From the IMG/VR virus record IMGVR_UViG_3300031951_000444, positions 1 to 39,766 of that record: 39,766 nt of DNA, one strand, 5' to 3'. Positions 15,341 to 22,527 of the stretch are shown here, piece by piece; the first letter of the stretch is position 1; each line of letters starts with the position of its first letter. The position numbers were made by a program, and so were the translations under genes. This DNA is from a virus. A model generated the notes under the pieces. That model searched no databases. It was not told the origin of the DNA and was given only the letters and a program-made list of their open reading frames with translations.

Positions 15341-15766
15341 CTACGAGCGCTGCTTTGGGTCGAAGGACTCGACCTTGCGTTTGGCGAGGTTGGCGAGGAT
15401 GGGGACGGCGGACTGGAGGACGGTCCAGCTCAGGAGGGCAACGGCAGCGCTGACGGCGAGGATGGAATCGGTCAGGTCGGCCCAGCGGAGGTAGCGGAGA
15501 AGCATGGGGGAAAACATGATGCCGGCGAGGGCGCTGGTGGTGAGCTTGGCGGCGAGTTCGCGGTTGGTTTTGACCTGGAAGAGCATGACGCTCATGACGG
15601 CTCCGCCAAGGCTGCCTGCCACGCAGATGAGGCGGAGGCGGTTGTCATCGACGAGCGAGAGCGCGGAGGTCGTGGTGGGATCTGGCAGCAGCGCGGCAGC
15701 CGCGGCGGAGATGATGCCGAGACCGGCGGCGATGAGGAGGGAGAGGGAGGTGGAGGCGAGGGGCAT
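15341..15766 (-). CDS. Multi-pass membrane protein, putative holin
   Basis: About 141 residues from the ATG at 15766; the frame extends upstream through a GAGACAATGAGACAAT-type repeat that should not be coding. Three or four hydrophobic helices are visible: SLSLLIAAGLGIISAAAAAL, LRLICVAGSLGGAVMSVMLF, LTTSALAGIMFSPMLL and ILAVSAAVALLSWTVL, ending in a basic tail (KRKVESFDPKQRS). Size, membrane plan and position next to lipoprotein and endolysin genes support a holin that releases the endolysin. No family signature is certain. Confidence 0.6.
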   Translation of the reverse strand: MPLASTSLSLLIAAGLGIISAAAAALLPDPTTTSALSLVDDNRLRLICVAGSLGGAVMSVMLFQVKTNRELAAKLTTSALAGIMFSPMLLRYLRWADLTDSILAVSAAVALLSWTVLQSAVPILANLAKRKVESFDPKQRS

Positions 15767-15830
15767 GGCGGTGGGAGACTTTGAGACAATGAGACAATCA
15801 GATGGGGAGACAATGAGACAGGGAGAGGGG

Positions 15831-18164
15831 TCACTGGGGGAGAAAGCCACCAGACTCGATGGCGGAGCGGACGGCATTGGCGATGAGGGTGCGCCCGGCG
15901 GCATTCGGATGGATGCGATTGGGTGTGGTGCCTTGGTAGTGGGTGCTGAATGACCAGCTCAATGCGGCGAGATCGACCACGGCATCAACGGCGAGCGTGT
16001 TGGCGCGGATGTAGGCGTTGTAGGTGGAGAGGGCGGCATTTTTGGCGCTGTCGAAATTCTCGCGAGGGATGGCGGTGCAAAGGATGATGCGGTTCCAGCC
16101 CGCAGTGCGCCGGGCGGCGACGTAGGTATCAAGGCGGCTGATGGCCGTGGCGGCGGTGGCACCGGCATTGATGTCATTCGTGCCGGCGAAGAGGACGATG
16201 GTGTTGTATGCATGGGACGCATCGAGCGCGGTATCCACTTTGTCAGCCGCGGCGGTGTTGAGGGTATCGAGGGTTTGCGAGCTGATGGCAAGATTGACGC
16301 CCTTCGTTGTCCTCCTAGCTGCAAGGCCGGTGTGGCACTCTTGAGGCCAGGACTTGTATCGGACATCAAAAAAGCCTTCACTCTCATCGTGCCCGGCTGT
16401 GATGCTGTCACCGTCGTAAACGATGTTGGCCGTCCATCGGCTCATGCTGAATCGTTGGCGCAGGGCAGCAAGGGTGGCGGCGAGTTGATCGTCGTCGTGC
16501 TCGGGATAGACGAGGGTGGCGATCCACTGTGTTTGCAAGCAATGGAGGGAAAAACCACCTAACCGTCCAATGGCTCCACTGCTAAGCGTGCCCGAAGGCT
16601 GCACAGTAAGCGTGCTGCGAGTGCCGTCGTGATGCGTGTAAGTGGTGGCGGTGGCTCCGTAACGCACAGCGATGACTTGTGTCGCAACATTCGCGAGGCG
16701 AGGATTGATGTCGGTGAAGCTGCCACCATACCACATGCGAGTGACTGGCCGATTGCCACTTTGGGCGGCAGACGTTCCGGTATAACCTCCGGCGGAGTTG
16801 TTCCAGCCAAACACTGCATGGTTAATCGCCAACTCTGAGCTGCTGCCACTCCAAGTGCGTTCCGCTGTGCGGATGACGTGATAGACGGTGAGGTTGCGAC
16901 TGGACCAGCTCGCATCGGGGATGCTGAAGAACGCATTGCGGGCGAGGTTGTCGCCATTCATGGCGGCGACGATGGTGCCATCGGGCAGCTCAAGCCAGGA
17001 TGGCTGCGCAGTGGTGGTGGCCTGCGTGAGATGAGCGGTGCCTACTTGATCGTAGATCTGTGTGAAGACGCCACGACGGGCATTGTAAGCGGTCTCAGCT
17101 CCTTTCCATGAATCGACGCTGGCTTTTGGAGTGGAACGGCCGGCGTTGAAAGTGAAGGTGCTCGTCGCGCTGTCCGTGGTGCGGCGCATGTCGAAAGCGT
17201 TGCCTCCCACGGCGGATGCCCTGAGAGGGACCAATCCCCAGCCGGCGAACGCACCGGGGATGGCATCGAGCGGATAAGCCACCTGCGCAATGATGCGTGC
17301 ATCATAGACATCGGCCTCACCGGCGGCTTTCAGCGTGGTGCGCTGTGCTGTGGCGGTGGCATCATCCATCAAGGCCAGGCCGGCAGCCGTGGCGGAGCTG
17401 AGGGTGGTGAGCGTGGCAGAGATTGGCTGATAAGCGGATCCGGCCGCCGCAGGCGTCAGGTAGGTGCTGGCGGCGGTGGCGGTATCGAGCAGGGTGACGT
17501 TGGCACTGTTGATGTCTGGCAGGTTGTAAGTGCGGAGCGAGCCATTGCGGGCGGGAAAATTGAGTTGGTTGCCTGCGTTACTACCGGCAACCAGAACGCT
17601 GATGCCGGTGGCGTTGACCGTGGTGATGGCTCCGCCCGTGCCATTGGCGGTGATGCTGCCGGTAAAAGTGGGGCTGGCGAGCGGGGCGTAGGTGCTGGCT
17701 GCGCTGGCGGTGGTGAGGTAGCCGCTGATGCTCGCTCCGCTGGGGATGGTGACGGTGCCCGTGAAGGTGGGTGAGGCGAGCGGGGCGTAGGTGCTCGATG
17801 CGCTGGCGGTGGTGAGGTAACCGCTGATGCTGGCACCGCTGGGGATGGTGACGGTGCCGGTGAAGGTGGGTGAGGCGAGGGGGGCGGCGTCCGTGATGCC
17901 GTAACCGGAGAGGGTGGTGGGTTTGCCGGTGATGTCGGCCCATGCGGACGAGGGGGATGGGAAGCCGGTGAGAGTGGCTCCGGTGACGTTGAGGGTGCCG
18001 CCACTTTCGACGGTGAGGGTTTTGCCGCTGGGAACTTTGAGGCTGCCGGTGAGGCGGTCGTTGGCTGTGAGCTTGGTGACGTTGGTGGTTTGAGCGAGCC
18101 CGCTGCGCGGGAATGACGAAACCAGAATGAGGAAGGACGAAGTGAGAAGAATGCGAAGGCGCAT
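15831..18164 (-). CDS. Tail fibre with SGNH hydrolase domain and signal-like N-terminus
   Basis: 777 residues. An N-terminal signal-like segment (MRLRILLTSSFLILVSSFPR, then SGLAQ) is partly encoded by the linker repeat. Residues 50-160 carry tandem tail-fibre repeats, APLASPTFTGTVTIPSGASI, followed by SGYLTTAS, nearly identical at the DNA level (17680-17890). The middle (about 290-580) has a lectin/LamG-like beta composition. Residues 585-777 are an SGNH/GDSL-like hydrolase: GDSI (Ser 587), GTND (661-664), and IHPN (His 752). The usual Asp three residues before the His is Asn here (NRIH). It probably binds and deacetylates or cleaves a host surface glycan. It overlaps nothing and lies at the end of the tail module. 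Confidence 0.75.
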   Translation of the reverse strand: MRLRILLTSSFLILVSSFPRSGLAQTTNVTKLTANDRLTGSLKVPSGKTLTVESGGTLNVTGATLTGFPSPSSAWADITGKPTTLSGYGITDAAPLASPTFTGTVTIPSGASISGYLTTASASSTYAPLASPTFTGTVTIPSGASISGYLTTASAASTYAPLASPTFTGSITANGTGGAITTVNATGISVLVAGSNAGNQLNFPARNGSLRTYNLPDINSANVTLLDTATAASTYLTPAAAGSAYQPISATLTTLSSATAAGLALMDDATATAQRTTLKAAGEADVYDARIIAQVAYPLDAIPGAFAGWGLVPLRASAVGGNAFDMRRTTDSATSTFTFNAGRSTPKASVDSWKGAETAYNARRGVFTQIYDQVGTAHLTQATTTAQPSWLELPDGTIVAAMNGDNLARNAFFSIPDASWSSRNLTVYHVIRTAERTWSGSSSELAINHAVFGWNNSAGGYTGTSAAQSGNRPVTRMWYGGSFTDINPRLANVATQVIAVRYGATATTYTHHDGTRSTLTVQPSGTLSSGAIGRLGGFSLHCLQTQWIATLVYPEHDDDQLAATLAALRQRFSMSRWTANIVYDGDSITAGHDESEGFFDVRYKSWPQECHTGLAARRTTKGVNLAISSQTLDTLNTAAADKVDTALDASHAYNTIVLFAGTNDINAGATAATAISRLDTYVAARRTAGWNRIILCTAIPRENFDSAKNAALSTYNAYIRANTLAVDAVVDLAALSWSFSTHYQGTTPNRIHPNAAGRTLIANAVRSAIESGGFLPQ

Positions 18165-18185
18165 GGTGATGATGAAGGGGAAAGG

Positions 18186-18917
18186 TTAGGCGAGTTGCTT
18201 CCAGACTTTGGCGTTGGTGGAGGCGTGGTAGTCATCGGGGCGGACGATGCCGGAAGCGGCATCCTCGGCATCGGTAGAGGAGGCGAGACGCCAGGTCTCG
18301 AGTCGCTCGATGCTGTCCACGCTGCGCATGATGTGGATCAAGGTGCGGGCGGCGAGAGTGGTGGTGGGGATGCCGTCGAGGTTGGTGCTGCCTCCGCCGG
18401 TGAGGCCGGTGATGCTGGGGTAGTAGCGGATGGCATTCAGGGCGAGCCAGGTGAGGGAGCTGTCGGCGGTGGCTTCGGGAGCGGGATCTTCGGGCCGGTT
18501 GTAGGCGGTGTTGAAGAGAAGCGGAAAGGCGATGCGGCCGATCTCGCCATCGAGCTCGTATTCGATCTCGGCCCGCATCTCGAAGGGCTGCCAAGGCTCG
18601 GAGAATTCATCGAGCACGGCGCGGAGGCGGACGCTATCGGCATTGGTCCACTCGAAAAGGTATTCAGCCTCTTCTCCGGTGCCGGTGAGGACGGCGGAGG
18701 TGTCGATGAGGGCGGGCGTGCCAGAGGGGGCGTCTTTGGGTTTGATGACGCATTTGGCAGTGCCGACATCGATCTCGTGCTGCGTGCCCTCCGCGAAAAA
18801 ACGGGCGGTGATGGCGAGCCGGGTGAGGAGCGTGGCGTGAACGCTGGGTGTGCCGGTGCCGGTCAAGCCGGCGCGTGCGACGCGGTTCGTGGTGTCCAGA
18901 TAAACGATGTTTGGCAT
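18186..18917 (-). CDS. Tail-associated structural protein, unknown
   Basis: 243 residues. N-terminal beta-rich region (MPNIVYLDTTNRVARAGLTG), then IDTSAVLTGTGEEAEYLFEW and ADSVRLRAVLDEFSEPWQ, resembling immunoglobulin-like or baseplate-associated domains; the C-terminus is helical. It is placed immediately upstream of the tail fibre gene, so a fibre-attachment or baseplate part is likely. A TTTGACA box ends 14 nt before its ATG. No family recognised. Confidence 0.5.
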   Translation of the reverse strand: MPNIVYLDTTNRVARAGLTGTGTPSVHATLLTRLAITARFFAEGTQHEIDVGTAKCVIKPKDAPSGTPALIDTSAVLTGTGEEAEYLFEWTNADSVRLRAVLDEFSEPWQPFEMRAEIEYELDGEIGRIAFPLLFNTAYNRPEDPAPEATADSSLTWLALNAIRYYPSITGLTGGGSTNLDGIPTTTLAARTLIHIMRSVDSIERLETWRLASSTDAEDAASGIVRPDDYHASTNAKVWKQLA

Positions 18918-18999
18918 CGGGGGATGCCGGGTGTCAAAACCCGCCCGCCTGCGGCGGGAATGACGAAACCAGAATGAGGAAGGATGAAGGTTCGCAGTC

Positions 19000-19059
19000 G
19001 AACGTCTGCTGCGCCGAACTCAGCTCGCTCAGGCTCGCTGGTCGGCGAGCTCTTTGTTC
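19000..19059 (+). repeat. attC-like hairpin A
   Basis: GAAC (19000-19003) pairs with GTTC (19056-19059); spacer GTCT/TCTTT is unpaired; GCT(G)CGCCGA(A)C faces TCGGCGAGC with extrahelical G and A. It lies between the tail gene at 18186 and a small gene whose last codons (ENKELADQRA and stop) fall within it. Near-identical copies: 25278-25337 and 34710-34769. Confidence 0.7.
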
Positions 19060-19346
19060 TCCGAAGGCAGCGAGAAGCTCACCGCGTCCTTAAGTCTCTT
19101 GAGCGTGCAGTTGTCGCCATCGGCCAAGTGAAGGTTCTCCATGATCGTTGTTTCGATTGCCCATCGGAGTGATTCGATCATGGCGGCAGCATCGCGAAGA
19201 CACATTGTGGGCACGTGGTCAGGAGCCTTGATGCCGTCTGCGATCAATCGCAGGGCTTTGGGCATGTCGTTTAGTTCAGCTTTAGTCATGGGTAAATCGT
19301 CGGAGAACACAGCACGGCAGCGAACCGGCTGGAGTTGGTCTGTCAT
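19029..19346 (-). CDS. Small phage protein inside an attC-bounded segment
   Basis: About 105 residues from an ATG at 19346 that overlaps the previous stop (ATGA). The middle (RLIADGIKAPDHVPTMCLRD, then AAAMIESLRWAIETTIMENL) resembles short phage proteins with a repeated amphipathic helix near the end of an early operon; this is a weak likeness. Its C-terminus (NKELADQRA) and stop codon lie inside attC-like site A. It and the next gene fill the DNA between sites A (19000) and 1 (19534). Confidence 0.5.
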   Translation of the reverse strand: MTDQLQPVRCRAVFSDDLPMTKAELNDMPKALRLIADGIKAPDHVPTMCLRDAAAMIESLRWAIETTIMENLHLADGDNCTLKRLKDAVSFSLPSENKELADQRA

Positions 19347-19591
19347 GTAGCGGAGTCCTGCGCAGCCGGTTCGCTGCGTTTGACGTTCTCCTCTTTCCAC
19401 TTTGCGTAGGTCACATAGCAGTTGTCGGGAGAGATGTTGCAGTTCATCGCCTTGCAGCGTTTGCCAGTTCCGGGGCAGACCTTGCCGCGCCAGAGCCTCC
19501 ATCGGAGCCACACCCGAAAGCGAAGCCAGAGGAGAACAAGACGGTGATCAGAACCGCCCGAAGGCGTATGTTTTAATTCGGGAGTTTTCAT
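19343..19591 (-). CDS. Small Cys-rich protein inside an attC-bounded segment
   Basis: 82 residues. The middle (VCPGTGKRCKAMNCNISPDN, then CYVTY) has four cysteines that might bind zinc or iron. The N-terminal part (GSDHRLVLLWLRFRVWLRWR) is encoded by attC-like site 1 DNA, and the start ATG sits inside that site. No function assigned. A start further downstream in the frame is possible because the N-terminus looks low in protein-like character. Confidence 0.4.
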   Translation of the reverse strand: MKTPELKHTPSGGSDHRLVLLWLRFRVWLRWRLWRGKVCPGTGKRCKAMNCNISPDNCYVTYAKWKEENVKRSEPAAQDSAT

Positions 19592-19618
19592 GATGGGCGG
19601 TCTGATACCTCAGCGTTC
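19534..19618 (+). repeat. attC-like hairpin 1
   Basis: GAAC (19534-19537) pairs with GTTC (19615-19618); unpaired AAGAC faces TCAGC; GGT(G)ATCAGA(A)CCGCCC faces GGGCGG TCTGAT ACC. All paired positions match and the two unpaired bases, G and A, lie on the 5' arm, as extrahelical bases do in classical attC sites. The loop between arms is about 35 nt. Confidence 0.75.
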
Positions 19619-19710
19619 GTCATTGATTCATCATTCCTCATTCTGGTTTCGTCATTGCTTCGAGTGCGTCAATGGCATCCCATTGTTTTTCGAGGAAGGC
19701 GCGGAGCACT

Positions 19711-19950
19711 TCAAATGCTCCAATCCTCGCCGACGCTGCGCGTGGGCAGCCGCTCGTTCTGGGCGAAGTGGGCGAGGACGCGGGAGACGGTGGCGGCTTC
19801 ATGGCGGCTGAGGTGGAGGCTGCGGGCGGTGGTGTGAGGGGTGAGGCACATGAACTCGTGCCCGGCGAAGTGGGTGAGGCTGAAGGCACGGCCGAGGGCG
19901 TCGTGGCCTTGGAGGTGGGTGGCACAGCCGGGATCTTCGCGAAGGATCAT
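19711..19950 (-). CDS. Small tail-region protein, unknown
   Basis: 79 residues, starting five bases after the previous stop. It is rich in His (THFAGHEFMCLTPHTTARSL, then HLSRHEAATV) and has a possible helix-turn-helix (RHEAATVSRVLAHFAQNERL). No function assigned. The reading direction and tight spacing support it as part of the tail operon. Confidence 0.4.
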   Translation of the reverse strand: MILREDPGCATHLQGHDALGRAFSLTHFAGHEFMCLTPHTTARSLHLSRHEAATVSRVLAHFAQNERLPTRSVGEDWSI

Positions 19951-19955
19951 GAGGA

Positions 19956-20393
19956 TCAGTTGTCGGGCAGGTTAAACTGAAATTGGTTGCCACCGGAGAG
20001 GACGGTGGCGCTGCCACCGGCTGGCGCGGTGATGCTGTAGGTGATCTCGCCGGGCCCGGTGACGCTGATGGTGTGTGGGACATCCGTGATGGTGCCGCTC
20101 ACGATGCGCCGCTCGATGAAATACCAATCAAAGGGCATGACGCGGCCGGTCAATTCGATGTAAACGGTGAGGGTATCCCCATCGGTGATGGTGCCACCGA
20201 CATGCGAGGGAAGATCATTGGTGAAACTGCCGTAACTGGTGGAGGTGGTGCCATCGTCCCAGCGACCACGCCACCACATGCGGATGCCGCGAGGATTCCG
20301 CCACGTGGAGATGGTGCCGAGGCGGGCGGGACAATGGTAATACGGCCGGAATGGGAAGCTGGTATCCGGGGCGCTGTTGCGATCTCGCATCAT
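19956..20393 (-). CDS. Tail tip or fibre-associated protein, unknown
   Basis: 145 residues, beta-strand rich with many aromatic residues (MWWRGRWDDGTTSTSYGSF), then DGDTLTVYIELTGRVMPFDW and an Ig-like end (ITYSITAPAGGSATVLSGGN). Composition and place suggest a virion protein of the tail tip. Two adjacent in-frame ATGs (20393, 20390) open the gene. Confidence 0.5.
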   Translation of the reverse strand: MMRDRNSAPDTSFPFRPYYHCPARLGTISTWRNPRGIRMWWRGRWDDGTTSTSYGSFTNDLPSHVGGTITDGDTLTVYIELTGRVMPFDWYFIERRIVSGTITDVPHTISVTGPGEITYSITAPAGGSATVLSGGNQFQFNLPDN

Positions 20394-20408
20394 GGCGTTG
20401 AGGAGGGA

Positions 20409-21017
20409 TCACAGGTTGCCGACACGGAGGAGGGTGCTGTCATAGCCGTTGTCCCACAGCGTCACAGGGATGGGGCTTCGATTGGCGTAGGTGTTGGAGG
20501 GCACGCCTGCGGTTATGGTGCCGATGAGGATGTATTTGGTGTCGTTGTCCTGAGCGGGGCTGGCACTGGTGGAGGTGTGAACGGTGACGTTGCCCTGGCT
20601 GAGTGACCAGGCTGAGAGATAGCCATCGGTCATCGTGATGGTGAATTCCAGTTTGAGGAAGACGTAGTGCGTGCCGGTGCTGACGCCGGTCATTTTGGGC
20701 GGGGTGGAGGCATCAAGGCGGGTGCTGCCGATCAATGGCATGATGGTGCCGTTGATGGTGCCAGGAACGATGCTGTAGTCGTCGCGGATGGTGAAGGCGA
20801 TCTCGCTGGAGGATGTGCCGCCGCGAGCGAGCTGAATTTGCGTGAGGCCGTCTTGATCGGTGCTGGCCCGAGATGCTCCGATGATTTGAAGCTGGATGCC
20901 GGAGGCAGCGGCGAGGCGATGGATGACGCGGATGAGCCACTTGAGCTTGGGGGCTACACCTTCGGGCTCGCGGCCGACGACGAGCTTTTTGGACTCAGTG
21001 GATTTGGGGGAGTTCAA
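20409..21017 (-). CDS. Tail structural protein, unknown
   Basis: 202 residues. Starts at a TTG (21017), the only start codon available because the upstream frame is the GGTCAAGGG repeat. The first 20 residues are basic (KSTESKKLVVGREPEGVAPK). The rest is beta-rich with Thr/Ser-rich strands (SIVPGTINGTIMPLIGST, then VFLKLEFTITMTDGYLSAW), suggesting a virion protein. The tandem repeat just upstream is described separately. Confidence 0.45.
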   Translation of the reverse strand: MNSPKSTESKKLVVGREPEGVAPKLKWLIRVIHRLAAASGIQLQIIGASRASTDQDGLTQIQLARGGTSSSEIAFTIRDDYSIVPGTINGTIMPLIGSTRLDASTPPKMTGVSTGTHYVFLKLEFTITMTDGYLSAWSLSQGNVTVHTSTSASPAQDNDTKYILIGTITAGVPSNTYANRSPIPVTLWDNGYDSTLLRVGNL

Positions 21018-21072
21018 GGGGTCAAGGGGTCAAGGGGTCAAAAGGTCAAGGGGTCAAGAGGTCAATAGGTCA
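21003..21072. repeat. GGTCAAGGG 9-bp tandem repeat
   Basis: About seven imperfect 9-bp units of GGTCAAGGG type lie at the boundary between two tail genes. Read on the coding (minus) strand each unit is CCCTTGACC. The repeats fill the upstream region of the TTG-started gene at 21017. Confidence 0.75.
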
Positions 21073-21321
21073 AGCGGGCTGAGTGTGGGGCATGAGCTTG
21101 AGCTGGTGGTAGCCATCGGCGGTGAGGTGGGTGGCGAAGACGGGCCAGCAAATGGTGCCGATGGCGGCCTTGTGGGCTGCGAGGAAAACGGCGGGATCTT
21201 CGACATCACTGGTGGAGACGCGGACGGTGTGGCGGCCGGTGGAGGCTTCCGTGCTGGTCTCGACGTGCTCGATGGGGAGCATCAGGGCGGCGGCGAGGGC
21301 GGTGCGGTAGGTGGAGAGCAT
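21070..21321 (-). CDS. Small tail-region protein, unknown
   Basis: 83 residues beginning MLSTYRTALAAALMLPIEHV; mixed helix and strand (GRHTVRVSTSDVEDPAVFLA). No family recognised. The ATG at 21321 directly follows the AAATCATAA-type leader repeat and the gene ends at the GGTCAAGGG repeat, so both ends touch repeats. Confidence 0.4.
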   Translation of the reverse strand: MLSTYRTALAAALMLPIEHVETSTEASTGRHTVRVSTSDVEDPAVFLAAHKAAIGTICWPVFATHLTADGYHQLKLMPHTQPA

Positions 21322-21373
21322 CAGGATTTATGATTTATGATTTGTGATTTATGATTTGGCAGGAAGGCCCGCA

Positions 21374-22495
21374 TCACTTGAGGAGGGCGGGCCAGACGAA
21401 TTCGTAAACGTTGCGGACGATGTTGAGGGTGATGCCGCTGGAGAGGGTGTCGATGGTGTCAGAGGCTTGAAGGGTCCAGCCGTAGGGGTAGTTGAAAATG
21501 AAGTCGGTGCCGGTGAAGGTGAGGGACATGACGGAAGGCGCATTCGGCGGGGTGGCGAAGGCGGGGAAGTCTCCCGTGGCGGGCGCACTGGTGGTGACGT
21601 AGGTGTCTGTGACAACGATGCGCGGGAGGCTGAAATTGGTGTAGAGGTAATCGGTCCAGCCTCCGGTGAGGAGGATCTGGATGGGGACGGAGCTGCTGAC
21701 GGTCTGGCCGTTGACCGTGATGATGCGGTGGTAGGGCCGCGGAGTGCGCTGGCCGATGTAGGTGCAGTCTGCCTGGTGCCACACATCCTCGGCGGTGCGC
21801 TTGAGGCTGACGTTGTCGAGGAACATCTGCGGGAGCGTGGGATGCGCGGAGCCGGGGAGATACTCGACGGGGACGAGGTAGCCAGCGGTGATGTTGGTGC
21901 TGAAATTGACGGCGGCTCCGCCTTCGGTGGTGGAGACCTGCAAGGTATCGGCGGTGGCGCTGATGACGTAGTAGGGCGTGGCGAGGGCGCTGGTGCTTTG
22001 ACCGGTGAGACCTGCGCCACCAGTGAGATCGAGGAAGGCGACGCGGCGGCCATCCGTGAGGCCATGCGCGGGGCAATCAATGACATCGGTGCTGGCGGTG
22101 CCGGTGATGGCCTTGGGCATGGCGTGATAGCTCAGACGGCCCTCGGTGAAGGTCTCCCACTGCGGCTTCAGCAGGCGGGTCTCACTGGTGCCGATGATCT
22201 TTTCGGGCTTGTCGTTGTCATAGGCTCCCTCCCACTCGCAATCGGCGAGGTAGATGCCAGGTGTTCGGCTGTCTGCGGTGATGAGGGCGGGCACGTCTTC
22301 CTCCGCGGCGAACTGGCGAAGAATGAGGCCGGGGTGTTTTGGATGCGACTGGCCTTCGCTGAGATCGTCGTGGTAGTCCATGCTCCAGCGGTCGGTGAGG
22401 CGATCCATGGAGGTCTGCGAGCGGGTGAGCACGGGACGGGGATCGGAGAGCTGGAAGAGGCCGCGGCGGCCTTGGATGACGAGGGGCTTCATCAT
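21374..22495 (-). CDS. Tail structural protein, unknown
   Basis: 373 residues. The N-terminal 120 residues (SMDRLTDRWSMDYHDDLSEG, then ICADCEW-like segments) are of the kind found in baseplate hub or distal-tail-like proteins; residues 130-260 carry beta-rich, hinge-like sequence with SISATADTLQVSTTEGG-like strands and a C-terminal beta domain. Two adjacent ATGs (22495, 22492) follow the AAATCATAA leader repeat. Placed directly downstream of the tape measure gene, as distal tail or hub genes usually are. Assignment from position only. Confidence 0.5.
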   Translation of the reverse strand: MMKPLVIQGRRGLFQLSDPRPVLTRSQTSMDRLTDRWSMDYHDDLSEGQSHPKHPGLILRQFAAEEDVPALITADSRTPGIYLADCEWEGAYDNDKPEKIIGTSETRLLKPQWETFTEGRLSYHAMPKAITGTASTDVIDCPAHGLTDGRRVAFLDLTGGAGLTGQSTSALATPYYVISATADTLQVSTTEGGAAVNFSTNITAGYLVPVEYLPGSAHPTLPQMFLDNVSLKRTAEDVWHQADCTYIGQRTPRPYHRIITVNGQTVSSSVPIQILLTGGWTDYLYTNFSLPRIVVTDTYVTTSAPATGDFPAFATPPNAPSVMSLTFTGTDFIFNYPYGWTLQASDTIDTLSSGITLNIVRNVYEFVWPALLK

Positions 22496-22497
22496 TT

Positions 22498-22526
22498 ATG
22501 ATTTATGATTTGTGATTGATGATTTG
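22498..22526. repeat. AAATCATAA leader repeat
   Basis: Minus-strand copies of AAATCATAA / AAATCACAA (9-bp period) directly precede the gene starting at 22495. Similar runs occur at 12980-13012, 21323-21358, 27352-27382 and 29124-29156, nearly always at gene junctions just before a start codon. Confidence 0.7.
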
Positions 22527-22527
22527 G

